From: Acetoanaerobium sp041831635
GTDB taxonomy: Bacteria > Bacillota > Clostridia > Peptostreptococcales > Filifactoraceae
Assembly: GCA_041831635.1 (NCBI GenBank)
Contig: JBHASY010000092.1
Span: 1 to 22,263, forward strand
Length of the DNA: 22,263 bases
Direction: 5' to 3'
Part shown: piece after piece, positions 7,718 to 15,210 of the stretch
How positions within the stretch are numbered: position 1 is the first letter of the stretch
Layout of the letters: every line of letters begins with the position of its first letter
The notes under the pieces: model-generated
What the model saw: the letters and a program-made list of their open reading frames with translations, nothing else
Told to the model about the DNA's origin: nothing
Database searches by the model: none
Program-made: the position numbers and the translations under genes

Positions 7718-8967
7718 TATCTCACCCTCTGTCCATCTTTTATATTTTTCGGAGAAACTATAAGTTCGTCATAAAGATTTATATTTTCAGAACTTGGTAA
7801 AGCATTTGGGTCATACCTTATGACATAATATTTTTCATTTTCTCCTAGTATATTTTCAATCGGCTTAAATGCAGCACTTCCAATCTCAGTCACTGTAAAT
7901 ATTCCTTTTTTATCCTCGTAATCAGTCACTGTGTTCTTCGGAATTAGTAATCCGCTTGGATGTTTATAACGTATTTGAACCTTATACTTTCTCTTTTTGG
8001 TAAAATCGAAATTCTCGTCTTCAATACGAAATAACCCTACAAACTTTTCATCTTCTCCTTTGTAAAAATCATCGAGCCTTCCCTTTATTATTTCGTTGTC
8101 AATTATAATTTCTACCGTCTTTCCTCTTTCTATTATCTTTATATCTTCCGGTGTTATTTCAGTAGCCATATACCACACATGGTTGTTAATAATCGTCGCT
8201 ATTACATCTCCACTGCTGACAGTTTCATTTTCTGACAATAAATTTTTATCTTGAAATCCATTTATTTTTGTCACAGACAACTTGTCTTTATTTGCAATAG
8301 AGAACTCATCATGAAATCCATCACTGTAAAAAGTCAAAACTCCGGGATTTACAGATTTAACATAAAATTTCTCAGAGTTAAGCCTATTTTCAATTTCGAC
8401 TTTTTTAGCCTCAAGTTCTTCTACAGTCATATTCCCTAAGTCAGATGCCCCTGTCAGAAGCTTTTTTCTCTCCATAAGAGTTAGTATCTGCTCTTTTAAA
8501 TCCGGTACATAAGCTATGTCATTTTCATCAATTCTATGCGATATGTCGGTATATAAAAAATCAATTTTATTATTTATCTCTTCCAGTTCTTTTTCCGGAT
8601 TTTGAACAGCAACATTGTTTTTTAATTCATTTATCCTCCTGTTTAAAATTTGCAATGTAGACTGTTCATCTCCACTTAATTCTTCATTTTGAATTTTTGC
8701 AACTAAATCTGCCCTCTTAACCCTATCTCCTTCATCAAAATAATATGATACATATCCCTCAGATGAGGCTTTGAGCGGATATTCTTCCCTTAAAATAACT
8801 ACATTTTTTTCTATGGTATTCGATATTTCTCCCAAATCCAGCGTGTACGTTTTAATCGTCGCAGCACTTACGACAAAATATACATGAAAGAAAAAATACA
8901 ATGCAAATCCTAATACCAGAAAAATTGCCGAGTTGAAACGTTTCTTTTTTTTTCTCTGTTTTACCAT
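7717..8967 (-). CDS. HlyD-like membrane fusion protein, partner unknown
   Basis: A 416-residue protein with a basic N-terminus (MVKQRKKKKR), one membrane segment at about residues 12-36, and a large extracellular part. Residues 63-93 resemble the first half of a biotinyl/lipoyl-like fold (KASSEGYVSYYFDEGDRVKR) and about 248-265 resemble the second half (V-x-S-G-D-V-I-A-T-I). Between them is a helical region (about 95-200). This is the plan of HlyD/RND-type adaptor proteins, which link an inner-membrane pump to the outside. No ABC, RND or MFS pump is adjacent; the neighbours are division genes. Such HlyD-like genes next to yggS-sepF occur in other Clostridia, but I know of no settled function. 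Weak SD (AAGTGTG). It starts its own transcription unit after a 122-base AT-rich gap. Confidence 0.8.
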   Translation of the reverse strand: MVKQRKKKKRFNSAIFLVLGFALYFFFHVYFVVSAATIKTYTLDLGEISNTIEKNVVILREEYPLKASSEGYVSYYFDEGDRVKRADLVAKIQNEELSGDEQSTLQILNRRINELKNNVAVQNPEKELEEINNKIDFLYTDISHRIDENDIAYVPDLKEQILTLMERKKLLTGASDLGNMTVEELEAKKVEIENRLNSEKFYVKSVNPGVLTFYSDGFHDEFSIANKDKLSVTKINGFQDKNLLSENETVSSGDVIATIINNHVWYMATEITPEDIKIIERGKTVEIIIDNEIIKGRLDDFYKGEDEKFVGLFRIEDENFDFTKKRKYKVQIRYKHPSGLLIPKNTVTDYEDKKGIFTVTEIGSAAFKPIENILGENEKYYVIRYDPNALPSSENINLYDELIVSPKNIKDGQRVR

Positions 8968-8990
8968 ATAGTTTCACACTTTCTAATTAC

Positions 8991-9049
8991 GTTATAAAAA
9001 ATTATTTTTGACTTACAAAAATCTTATATATAAAAATATATACGAACAA
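8991..9049 (-). promoter_or_regulatory. Candidate promoter region for the HlyD-like/yggS/sepF/yggT/ylmH/divIVA operon
   Basis: Two candidates lie in the 122-base gap after gpsA. TTGTAA (9018-9013) with TATAAC (8996-8991) has a 16-base spacer and would give a leader of about 17 bases. TTGTTC (9049-9044) with TAAGAT (9026-9021) has a 17-base spacer. The gap is extremely AT-rich, so such boxes can occur by chance. I see no terminator after gpsA. Confidence 0.4.
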
Positions 9050-9089
9050 TAAGAAAAAATATGTTTAGTTTTATGAGATTTATCTGATT

Positions 9090-10115
9090 TTAATTCTGTG
9101 AATATTCCAAGTGAATAAGTTCTTCCGTTTCGTGTTTCTTTGTTCTGGTCATCAGGCTTTTTATAGCCTTTGTGATTTCTTTGTTTTTATATAAAACATT
9201 GTATATTTCGGTTGTTATAGGCATATCTATATTTTTTTCAAGTGCCAGATTATAGGCTACATCGGTCGCTGTTATTCCCTCTACCACCATTTGTATTTCC
9301 GATAAAGTCTCTTCTAAAGATTTTCCCTGACCTATCAGTATACCTGCTCTTCTGTTTCTGGAGTGCATAGAAGTACAGGTCACTATTAAATCTCCTATTC
9401 CTGATAAACCTGCAAAGGTCGATATATCAGCGCCCATAGCAATGCCCAGTCTTGCAATTTCTGCAAGTCCTCTTGTCATTATTCCGGCTTTTGTATTATC
9501 TCCACAGCCAAGACCGTCGATAATTCCGCTTCCAAAAGCTATGATGTTTTTTAAAGCTCCACCTAGTTCTACTCCTACTACATCAGGGTTTGTATATACT
9601 CTAAAAAACTCACTGCTGAAAATATCCTGAATACGCTCTGCTGACTTAATATCTTTAGATGCTGCAACTACTGCTGTCGGCATTTTTATTGCCACTTCTT
9701 CTGCATGAGATGGTCCTGAAAGCACTACAAAACTATTGTTTGGCAAAATTTCTTCTACGATTTCAGATATCCTTTTATTCGTTCCTTTTTCCAAACCTTT
9801 TGACACATTTACAATAATTACATTTTTAGAGATTTTATTTTGAAGTTTCACAGCAGCCTCTCTTGTGGCCTGAGAAGACACTGCAAGCACTATTATAGAC
9901 GCATCCTCCACAGCAGATTCCAAATCCGTAGAAACATTTATCTCAGTAGGTATATTTATGTCTTTTAGATATTTACTATTAGTGTGTTTATGTAAGATTT
10001 CATCTGCCTGAACTTTATTCCTGACATATAAATTCACCTTATGCCCATTGTTATTCAAAAGTAAAGCTAAAGCACTTCCCCAACTGCCTGCTCCCATAAT
10101 ACAAATAGTTTCCAT
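9090..10115 (-). CDS. gpsA: Glycerol-3-phosphate dehydrogenase [NAD(P)+]
   Basis: Reduces dihydroxyacetone phosphate to sn-glycerol 3-phosphate for phospholipid synthesis, in the cytoplasm. The 341-residue protein opens with a Rossmann motif GAGSWGSA (8-15). It has the conserved NVSKGLE (103-109, with Lys106), LSGPSHAEEVA (132-142), GGALKNIIAFGSGI (185-198, catalytic Lys189) and GLSGIGDLIVTC with SRNRR downstream. Length is normal. ATG with full AGGAGG 6 bases upstream. It follows plsY by 9 bases, so the enzyme that makes glycerol 3-phosphate and the one that acylates it are coexpressed. In spore-forming relatives spoIVA usually follows; here it does not. Confidence 0.97.
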   Translation of the reverse strand: METICIMGAGSWGSALALLLNNNGHKVNLYVRNKVQADEILHKHTNSKYLKDINIPTEINVSTDLESAVEDASIIVLAVSSQATREAAVKLQNKISKNVIIVNVSKGLEKGTNKRISEIVEEILPNNSFVVLSGPSHAEEVAIKMPTAVVAASKDIKSAERIQDIFSSEFFRVYTNPDVVGVELGGALKNIIAFGSGIIDGLGCGDNTKAGIMTRGLAEIARLGIAMGADISTFAGLSGIGDLIVTCTSMHSRNRRAGILIGQGKSLEETLSEIQMVVEGITATDVAYNLALEKNIDMPITTEIYNVLYKNKEITKAIKSLMTRTKKHETEELIHLEYSQN

Positions 10116-10124
10116 ATCGTCCTC

Positions 10125-10715
10125 CTATTTTGTTTTTTCTCCTAATCTTCTCTCCGTTTTATTTATCAGCCTTTTTATATTTTCTCTGTGAGTAAATATA
10201 ATAAAACATGCCAAAACGACACTTGTGACTATAGATGCTTTAGGTTGATTCGCCCAATATAAAATATATGGAAGTACTACCATTCCGACAATAGAGCCAA
10301 GTGATACATATCTGGTTTTCATTATAACTGCTATTGCAAGCAAAAGTGCAATAAGTCCGTAAATGTGAAATAGTCCGAGTAACGACCCTATACAGGTTGC
10401 TACTCCCTTGCCACCTTTAAATTTTAAAAGTACAGGAAAAACGTGCCCAAATACCACAGCAACAGCAGCTGCTAAAGCAAAATTAAGTCCACCTGCCTTG
10501 TACCCTATTTGAGCCGCAACCATACCTTTTAGAAAATCTATAGCAAAAACTGCAAGTGCATACTTTGCTCCAAACACTCTAAGAGCATTCGTGGTTCCTG
10601 CATTGCCTGAACCATGCTCCCTTATATCTACATTTCTGAATTTTTTACCTATGAAATACGAGGGAGAAATGTTCCCTAAAAAATAACTTAGCAATACTGT
10701 CAAAGTCAAGTTCAT
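10125..10715 (-). CDS. plsY: Glycerol-3-phosphate acyltransferase PlsY
   Basis: Transfers the acyl group of acyl-phosphate (made by PlsX) to glycerol 3-phosphate, giving lysophosphatidate, at the membrane. About 196 residues and several hydrophobic segments. The conserved PlsY loops are visible: GNISPSYFIGK near the N-terminus, DIREHGSGNAGTTNALR (about 30-46), GHVFPVLLKFKGGKGVAT (about 90-107) and the C-terminal FTHRENIKRL (about 173-182). I chose the ATG at 10715; a TTG codon immediately before it is also in frame, but AGGAGG is 9 bases from the ATG and the family starts at about this point. It sits 20 bases after der and 9 before gpsA. Confidence 0.96.
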   Translation of the reverse strand: MNLTLTVLLSYFLGNISPSYFIGKKFRNVDIREHGSGNAGTTNALRVFGAKYALAVFAIDFLKGMVAAQIGYKAGGLNFALAAAVAVVFGHVFPVLLKFKGGKGVATCIGSLLGLFHIYGLIALLLAIAVIMKTRYVSLGSIVGMVVLPYILYWANQPKASIVTSVVLACFIIFTHRENIKRLINKTERRLGEKTK

Positions 10716-10735
10716 CAAGCAATACCTCCTAAAAG

Positions 10736-12052
10736 CTACTTTCTATTTTTTTCTCTTATATATATTTTAAGAGGAGTTCCTTCATATCCGAAATTTTCTC
10801 TCAGTTTATTTTCGATATATCTCTGATATGAAAAATGAAATAACTCTTTGTCATTTACAAAAATCGCAAAAGTCGGAGGTCTTACCCCTACTTGAGTTGC
10901 ATAGTATATCTTTAGACGTTTTCCTTTATCTGACGGAGGTTGGTTCATCATCACAGCTTCTCCTATTACGTCATTTAACACCCCTGTAGCAACACGTTTT
11001 GATGCCTCGTCAAAAATAAAGTCTACAGTTTCTTTTATCTTTCCCATTCTTTGAGATGTGAGCGCCGATACAAAAAGTATAGGAGCGTACTGCATAAACG
11101 GAAGTTCTTCTCTGATTTTTTTAGTATATTCTTTTACTGAATGATTGTCTTTTTCAACTAAATCCCATTTGTTCACTACAACTATAGAGGCTTTTCCCGC
11201 ATCGTGTGAAAGCCCTGCAATCTTACTATCTTGCTCCGATATTCCTTCTGCGGCATCTATCACGGTTAAAACTACATCTGCTTTTTCTACTGAAGCATAA
11301 GCACGAATGACGGAGTACTTTTCTATATTCTCATAAATCTTACTTTTTTTCCTGATTCCGGCAGTATCTATGAACAGATATTTTTTACCGTCCAATTCTA
11401 TATATGTATCTATCGCATCCCTGGTAGTTCCTGCTATCGGGCTTACTATTACCCTTTCTTCACCTATAAGTCTATTTAAAATCGAAGATTTTCCTGCATT
11501 CGGTTTTCCAACTATAGCCACCTTTACTATATCCTCATCAGGCTCGGTATCTATATCTTGCGGGAAGTTCTTAACAACTTCATCCAACAAATCTCCTGTA
11601 CCTAAACCTATGCTTGAAGATACAGGTATAGGCTCTCCAAATCCAAGTTCGTAAAAATCATAAAAATCATCGGGTAAATTTTTATTGTCTACTTTATTTA
11701 CCACTAAAAGTACAGGTTTTTTCGTCTTTAAAAGCATCATTGCAACATCTCTGTCTGCCGGAGTAAGTCCTGTCTTTCCATCTACTATAAACAGGATTAC
11801 CTGAGCCATATCCATTGCAAGCTGCGCCTGCTGTCTCATTTTTTTAGGAATAAGCTCCTCAGAGTCCGGTTCTATTCCCCCTGTATCTATAATTGTAAAA
11901 TGCTTATTTAACCATTCCGCCTGAGCATATATTCTATCTCTTGTAACCCCGGGTGTATCCTCAACTATAGCTATTCTTTCTCCTGCTATTCTATTAAACA
12001 ATGTCGATTTCCCGACATTTGGTCTTCCTACTATTGCTACTATTGGATTCAT
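10736..12052 (-). CDS. der: Ribosome biogenesis GTPase Der (EngA)
   Basis: An essential double GTPase that works on maturation of the 50S subunit. The 438-residue protein has two G domains. The first has GRPNVGKS (9-16), DTGG (56-59) and NKVD (119-122). The second has GKPNAGKS (182-189), a DTAG box and NKWD. A KH-like C-terminal domain follows (about 350-438) ending KIYIREKNRK. Full family length. ATG with AAGGAG 8 bases upstream. A 148-base gap separates it from the DUF512 gene and contains a perfect inverted repeat, so der may have its own promoter; plsY and gpsA follow closely as one unit. Confidence 0.98.
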   Translation of the reverse strand: MNPIVAIVGRPNVGKSTLFNRIAGERIAIVEDTPGVTRDRIYAQAEWLNKHFTIIDTGGIEPDSEELIPKKMRQQAQLAMDMAQVILFIVDGKTGLTPADRDVAMMLLKTKKPVLLVVNKVDNKNLPDDFYDFYELGFGEPIPVSSSIGLGTGDLLDEVVKNFPQDIDTEPDEDIVKVAIVGKPNAGKSSILNRLIGEERVIVSPIAGTTRDAIDTYIELDGKKYLFIDTAGIRKKSKIYENIEKYSVIRAYASVEKADVVLTVIDAAEGISEQDSKIAGLSHDAGKASIVVVNKWDLVEKDNHSVKEYTKKIREELPFMQYAPILFVSALTSQRMGKIKETVDFIFDEASKRVATGVLNDVIGEAVMMNQPPSDKGKRLKIYYATQVGVRPPTFAIFVNDKELFHFSYQRYIENKLRENFGYEGTPLKIYIREKNRK

Positions 12053-12109
12053 AAATCCGACTCCTTTTTACAAACATTTTCAAAATATTGCTAATCAATT
12101 TTTATAATG

Positions 12110-12124
12110 TAAGCACTGTGCTTA
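12110..12124. repeat. Perfect inverted repeat upstream of der, possible operator
   Basis: TAAGCAC and GTGCTTA flank a single central base, 58 bases before the der ATG. On the minus strand it is immediately followed by a -10-like TATAAA (12106-12101), a common place for a repressor site. There is no good -35 box, so the promoter is uncertain. Too short and with too small a loop to be a terminator. Confidence 0.4.
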
Positions 12125-12200
12125 AAATTTGTTTCATACACATACTCGTTTTTATATTTCAACTGCAAAACTATTTACTCAATATGAAATCTCAAAATAT

Positions 12201-13529
12201 TTATAAATATTTTAACAGTTTATATATAAAATCTCTTCCTTCAACTTCCGAAATAACAATGTTGATTTTTAATCTTTTTTCTAATTCCTCTACAGTGATA
12301 TTATCAAGAAAAATATCTTCATCAGCTTTCATCATGGTTCTGGGAATAAGCAATTCCTCCCCCAGATTTTTTCCCTTCAACTGGTTTTCTATGTCAGTGG
12401 CTGTAATTAACCCTGATACTGTTATAGTCTCTCCGAAGAAATTGTTATCTATTTTATGTACATCAATTTTCAATCCGTAAAACTCTTTCATTATCAGCTT
12501 AGACATAGTATTTATAAACTCATAGGCACTTTTCCCCGTAGCTATAGAAATATGTCTATCTATAGGATGCTTCGGTATTTTTTCGAGTTCTTCATAAATC
12601 TCATTTTTAAACTTAGATACAAGCCCTACTCCATTTTCCAACTGAACATATCCCTCGTAGGCTTCTTTTTCCGGAAGACTTCTCCTTGCCATAATGTAGA
12701 ATTCATCAGATAAAAAGACAAATCTCGTTCTTATTTTAAAAAGCATTTCATTTTGAATTTTTTCTATTTGATTTATAACCTCATTTGAAGATGCTTCGTC
12801 AAAAATATCAACCTCATATAAATTTTCTCTAAATTTTGTAACTCCTATAGGAACTATAGCTACGCTTTTTAACTGAGGATATAAATCTGCCAAATCATTT
12901 ATAGTCTTATCTAATTCTATCTTGTCATTCAAGCCCGGCACCAGCACTATCTGAGCATTCATAGTTATGCCGGCCAGCTTTAGACGTTTCATCTTCTCCA
13001 AAACATCTCCTGCAAACCTGTTGCCAAGCATCATCGCTCTAAGCTGTGGATTTGTAGTATGAACCGAGACATTTACAGGGCTTATTCTGTATTGTATCAT
13101 TTTTTCGAGTTCTTTATCGCCCATATTGGTCATAGTTATAAAGTTTCCCTGCAAGAACGAAAGTCTTGAATCGTCATCTTTAAAGTACAAAGTTTCTCTC
13201 ATTCCCTTTGGTAGTTGGTCTATAAAGCAAAAAATACATTTATTTCTGCAAGTTTTAACTGAATCTATTATTGGATTTTCAAATTCCAAACCTAAGACCT
13301 CATCTATGTCCTTATCTATCTCATATATAATGCGTTCTCCTGATTGCTTTTGTATTTCAAGTTCAATATACTCATCAGCCTCAAGAAACTGATACTCTAT
13401 TATATCTTCTATCTTCTGCGAATTTATTGAAATCAAAATATCCCCTACCTCTATTTCTAACTCCTCAGCGATAGAGTTCGGCTCTATTTTAGTAATTTTA
13501 TTTTCAAACTTTACCTTTTTCAGTTCCAC
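12201..13529 (-). CDS. DUF512 protein with PDZ-like N-terminus and radical-SAM-type cysteine cluster
   Basis: A protein of about 442 residues, conserved in Clostridia near der but of unknown function. The N-terminal part (about 8-75) looks like a PDZ domain (KITKIEPNSIAEELEIEVGD). It is followed by CRNKCIFCFIDQLPKGMR (94-111), a Cys-x3-Cys-x2-Cys cluster like that of radical SAM or NifB-like Fe-S enzymes (Cys94, Cys98, Cys101). The DUF512 region follows, with a late VSGLITATDIENQLKG-type segment. I start it at GTG 13529, which has GGAG 9 bases upstream. An in-frame TTG at 13547 would add six residues but has no comparable site. It is separated from der by 148 bases. No membrane segments; probably cytoplasmic. 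Its substrate is unknown. Confidence 0.88.
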   Translation of the reverse strand: MELKKVKFENKITKIEPNSIAEELEIEVGDILISINSQKIEDIIEYQFLEADEYIELEIQKQSGERIIYEIDKDIDEVLGLEFENPIIDSVKTCRNKCIFCFIDQLPKGMRETLYFKDDDSRLSFLQGNFITMTNMGDKELEKMIQYRISPVNVSVHTTNPQLRAMMLGNRFAGDVLEKMKRLKLAGITMNAQIVLVPGLNDKIELDKTINDLADLYPQLKSVAIVPIGVTKFRENLYEVDIFDEASSNEVINQIEKIQNEMLFKIRTRFVFLSDEFYIMARRSLPEKEAYEGYVQLENGVGLVSKFKNEIYEELEKIPKHPIDRHISIATGKSAYEFINTMSKLIMKEFYGLKIDVHKIDNNFFGETITVSGLITATDIENQLKGKNLGEELLIPRTMMKADEDIFLDNITVEELEKRLKINIVISEVEGRDFIYKLLKYL

Positions 13530-13547
13530 ATTTATCAACTCCGACAA

Positions 13548-13770
13548 TTAACCACAATACTAATATACCACACTAAAAGTAGTTTGTTGTGAAATAACAA
13601 TAAAAAATCCCGAATTATCTACTATGTCCATATTTTTATATAAAATACAGCTTAGAAGTTACAAATCGTAACTAAAAAATTCATAGTGTATAATAAAGGA
13701 TTATCAAAAGATTAAAGTTTCTGTAATTACTAATGATATAATAAACACCGGTATTTAGTTTAAATAACAT
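13548..13770. other. AT-rich intergenic stretch without a recognisable gene
   Basis: Between the DUF512 start and the DUF2200 remnant I see no coding sequence, RNA gene or terminator. It holds the candidate extended -10 at 13562-13570, a weak 6-bp hairpin (AGTTAC/GTAACT, 13657-13673) and a near-palindrome TAAACACCGGTATTTA (13742-13757) with one mismatched pair. Together with the remnant it makes a 420-base region with no intact gene between phoR and the DUF512 gene. Confidence 0.6.
13562..13570 (-). promoter_or_regulatory. Candidate extended -10 promoter of the DUF512 gene
   Basis: On the minus strand TGGTATATT is an extended -10 element about 33 bases before the GTG start at 13529. The -35 position is poor (ACAACA or CAACAA), which extended -10 promoters tolerate. 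Confidence 0.35.
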
Positions 13771-13930
13771 CTATTTATATTTTTTCTCATATTTTTCAAC
13801 AACTTCAACTGAGGTTAATCCAAGAAGTAATTTCATCAACCTCATTTTCGCTCATACCTTTCCTTTGTACTTTTTCTACAAGGGCTTTATATACCCCTCC
13901 AAAAGACATTTTTAATACCTTATCATTCAT
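13771..13930 (-). pseudogene. Frameshifted, truncated DUF2200-like gene
   Basis: Reading from ATG 13930, 20 bases after the kinase stop codon, the minus strand encodes 41 residues and stops at 13805. They begin MNDKVLKMSFGGVYKALVEK and continue VQRKGMSENEVDEITSW. This fits the start of the DUF2200 family (pattern MSF-x2-VY ... KxxRKG ... EVDEI-x2-WLT). After the Trp codon (13822-13820) one extra base breaks the frame. In the next frame the text resumes as LTSVEVVEKYEKKYK and stops at 13771. Even so restored it is about 52 residues, roughly half the family length. So it has both a frameshift and a missing C-terminal half. A GGGATGAGG sequence may be its old SD site. Family recognition is from memory of the motif. 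A sequencing error could explain the frameshift but not the short length. Confidence 0.6.
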
Positions 13931-13950
13931 AGCCTCATCCCAACACTTTA

Positions 13951-15210
13951 TTATTTCGGAAATTCAATTATAAATTTGCTTCCTTTGTCAATTTCACTTT
14001 GAACTTTTATATTTCCATTTAGATTAAGCACTATATGTTTCACTATAGCAAGCCCTAAACCTGTTCCGCCTACTTTTTTACTTCTTGCCTTATCAACTCT
14101 GTAAAACCTCTCGAAAATCCTGTCTACATCTCCACTTGGTATGCCTATTCCGTCATCTTCTACTGAAAATGTGACATTTTTCTCATCTTCTTCTAAATTC
14201 AATTTTACAAAACCCTCTTCTTTAGAATATTTTATAGCATTATCTACCAGATTTAATATAAGCTGTTTCATAAGTTCCGGATTGGCCCTTAGATATATAT
14301 CGTCTTTCACAAAGTTAAAGTCTAAACTTATATTTTTATCTTTCACAGACTCTGACACTAAGTTCAAACATTCTTTTATAGTTTCAGACAAGTTTACCTT
14401 TTCATTCGGATAATGATTTTTATTTCCTTCTATAAAAGATAGTATCAGTATATCGTCTATCAGTGTTTTTAATCTGTTCGATTCAGCCTCTATTATATCT
14501 AAAAATTTTATTCTGGTTTCATTATCTATTTCATCATTTGATTTTAAAGTTTCGACAAAACCGTTTATAGATGTAAGAGGTGTTTTAAGTTCGTGGGTCA
14601 CATTTGCAACAAAGTCGCTTCTGATCGTTTCCAGTTTAATCTTCTCTGTTATATCTTCTATGTTTACTATCGCCCCTATTACTATCTTGTCATTGTCATT
14701 AAGCCTAATAGGATCTACATTTATTTTATAGGCTATATTTCCTAGATGAAGTTGAGTTTTTGCTCTTTCTCTTTTGTGAAATAAATCTAAAATACATAAA
14801 AGTAAACTTTTCCGGTCTTTTGCTATCATCTCAAACGGTTTTCCCTCGTAATCAGGTTCATGATAGTTAAAAATATTTTTAGCCGTCTTATTCATGAGAA
14901 GTACATTTTGATCTTTATCAATAGCAATTATTGCATTTGAGATACTTTTAAGTATCGCTCTAAGTTCCGAATTTCTATCCTTCAGGGTTTCTACATTCCT
15001 GTAGATATCCTTAGTCATAAGGTTAAAATTCTTTCCCGCTTTTCCCAAATCTCCCGAAAAAGACTCTTTTACCTTAACTGTATAATCTCCTTTTGCCACC
15101 TTGTCATAGGCTCTTCCAAGCTCTTTCAGATATGATCTGAGCGACAGAGCATATTGACCTATCAAAATAGTTGCAGCTGCAAGTAAAAAAACTAAAATAT
15201 TCATAATCAT
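13951..15210 (-). CDS. PhoR-type sensor histidine kinase lacking an extracellular domain
   Basis: A 419-residue membrane-bound histidine kinase, partner of the response regulator just upstream (4-base ATGA overlap). Order of parts: one membrane segment (about 3-22), a HAMP-like region (about 24-75), a PAS domain (about 82-190, LRAILKSISNAIIAIDKDQN), the phosphoacceptor box FVANVTHELKTPLTSI (His206), the N-box LILNLVDNAIKYS, and ATP-binding G boxes VEDDGIGIP and GGTGLGLAIVKH. This is the PhoR/WalK-like (HPK1) architecture, but the usual first membrane helix plus external loop is absent, so only the PAS domain is left as an obvious sensor. A second in-frame ATG two codons later is an alternative start. 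Calling it PhoR proper would need phosphate genes nearby, and none are present. Confidence 0.93.
   Translation of the reverse strand: MIMNILVFLLAAATILIGQYALSLRSYLKELGRAYDKVAKGDYTVKVKESFSGDLGKAGKNFNLMTKDIYRNVETLKDRNSELRAILKSISNAIIAIDKDQNVLLMNKTAKNIFNYHEPDYEGKPFEMIAKDRKSLLLCILDLFHKRERAKTQLHLGNIAYKINVDPIRLNDNDKIVIGAIVNIEDITEKIKLETIRSDFVANVTHELKTPLTSINGFVETLKSNDEIDNETRIKFLDIIEAESNRLKTLIDDILILSFIEGNKNHYPNEKVNLSETIKECLNLVSESVKDKNISLDFNFVKDDIYLRANPELMKQLILNLVDNAIKYSKEEGFVKLNLEEDEKNVTFSVEDDGIGIPSGDVDRIFERFYRVDKARSKKVGGTGLGLAIVKHIVLNLNGNIKVQSEIDKGSKFIIEFPK

Noticed and set aside
12194..12213. 20-base perfect palindrome AAAATATTTATAAATATTTT at the DUF512 stop codon
   Set aside because: It is A/T only, in very AT-rich DNA, with no GC stem and no U-tract arrangement beyond the repeat itself. 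Chance is a good explanation, so I do not call it a terminator.
12088..12480. Plus-strand 130-codon frame across the der-DUF512 gap
   Set aside because: Most of it is antisense to the DUF512 gene, and the free part has no SD site or recognisable protein pattern.
13657..13673. Hairpin AGTTAC/GTAACT
   Set aside because: Only 6 bp, and the adjacent homopolymer is A on the plus strand, thus on the wrong side for a minus-strand terminator.
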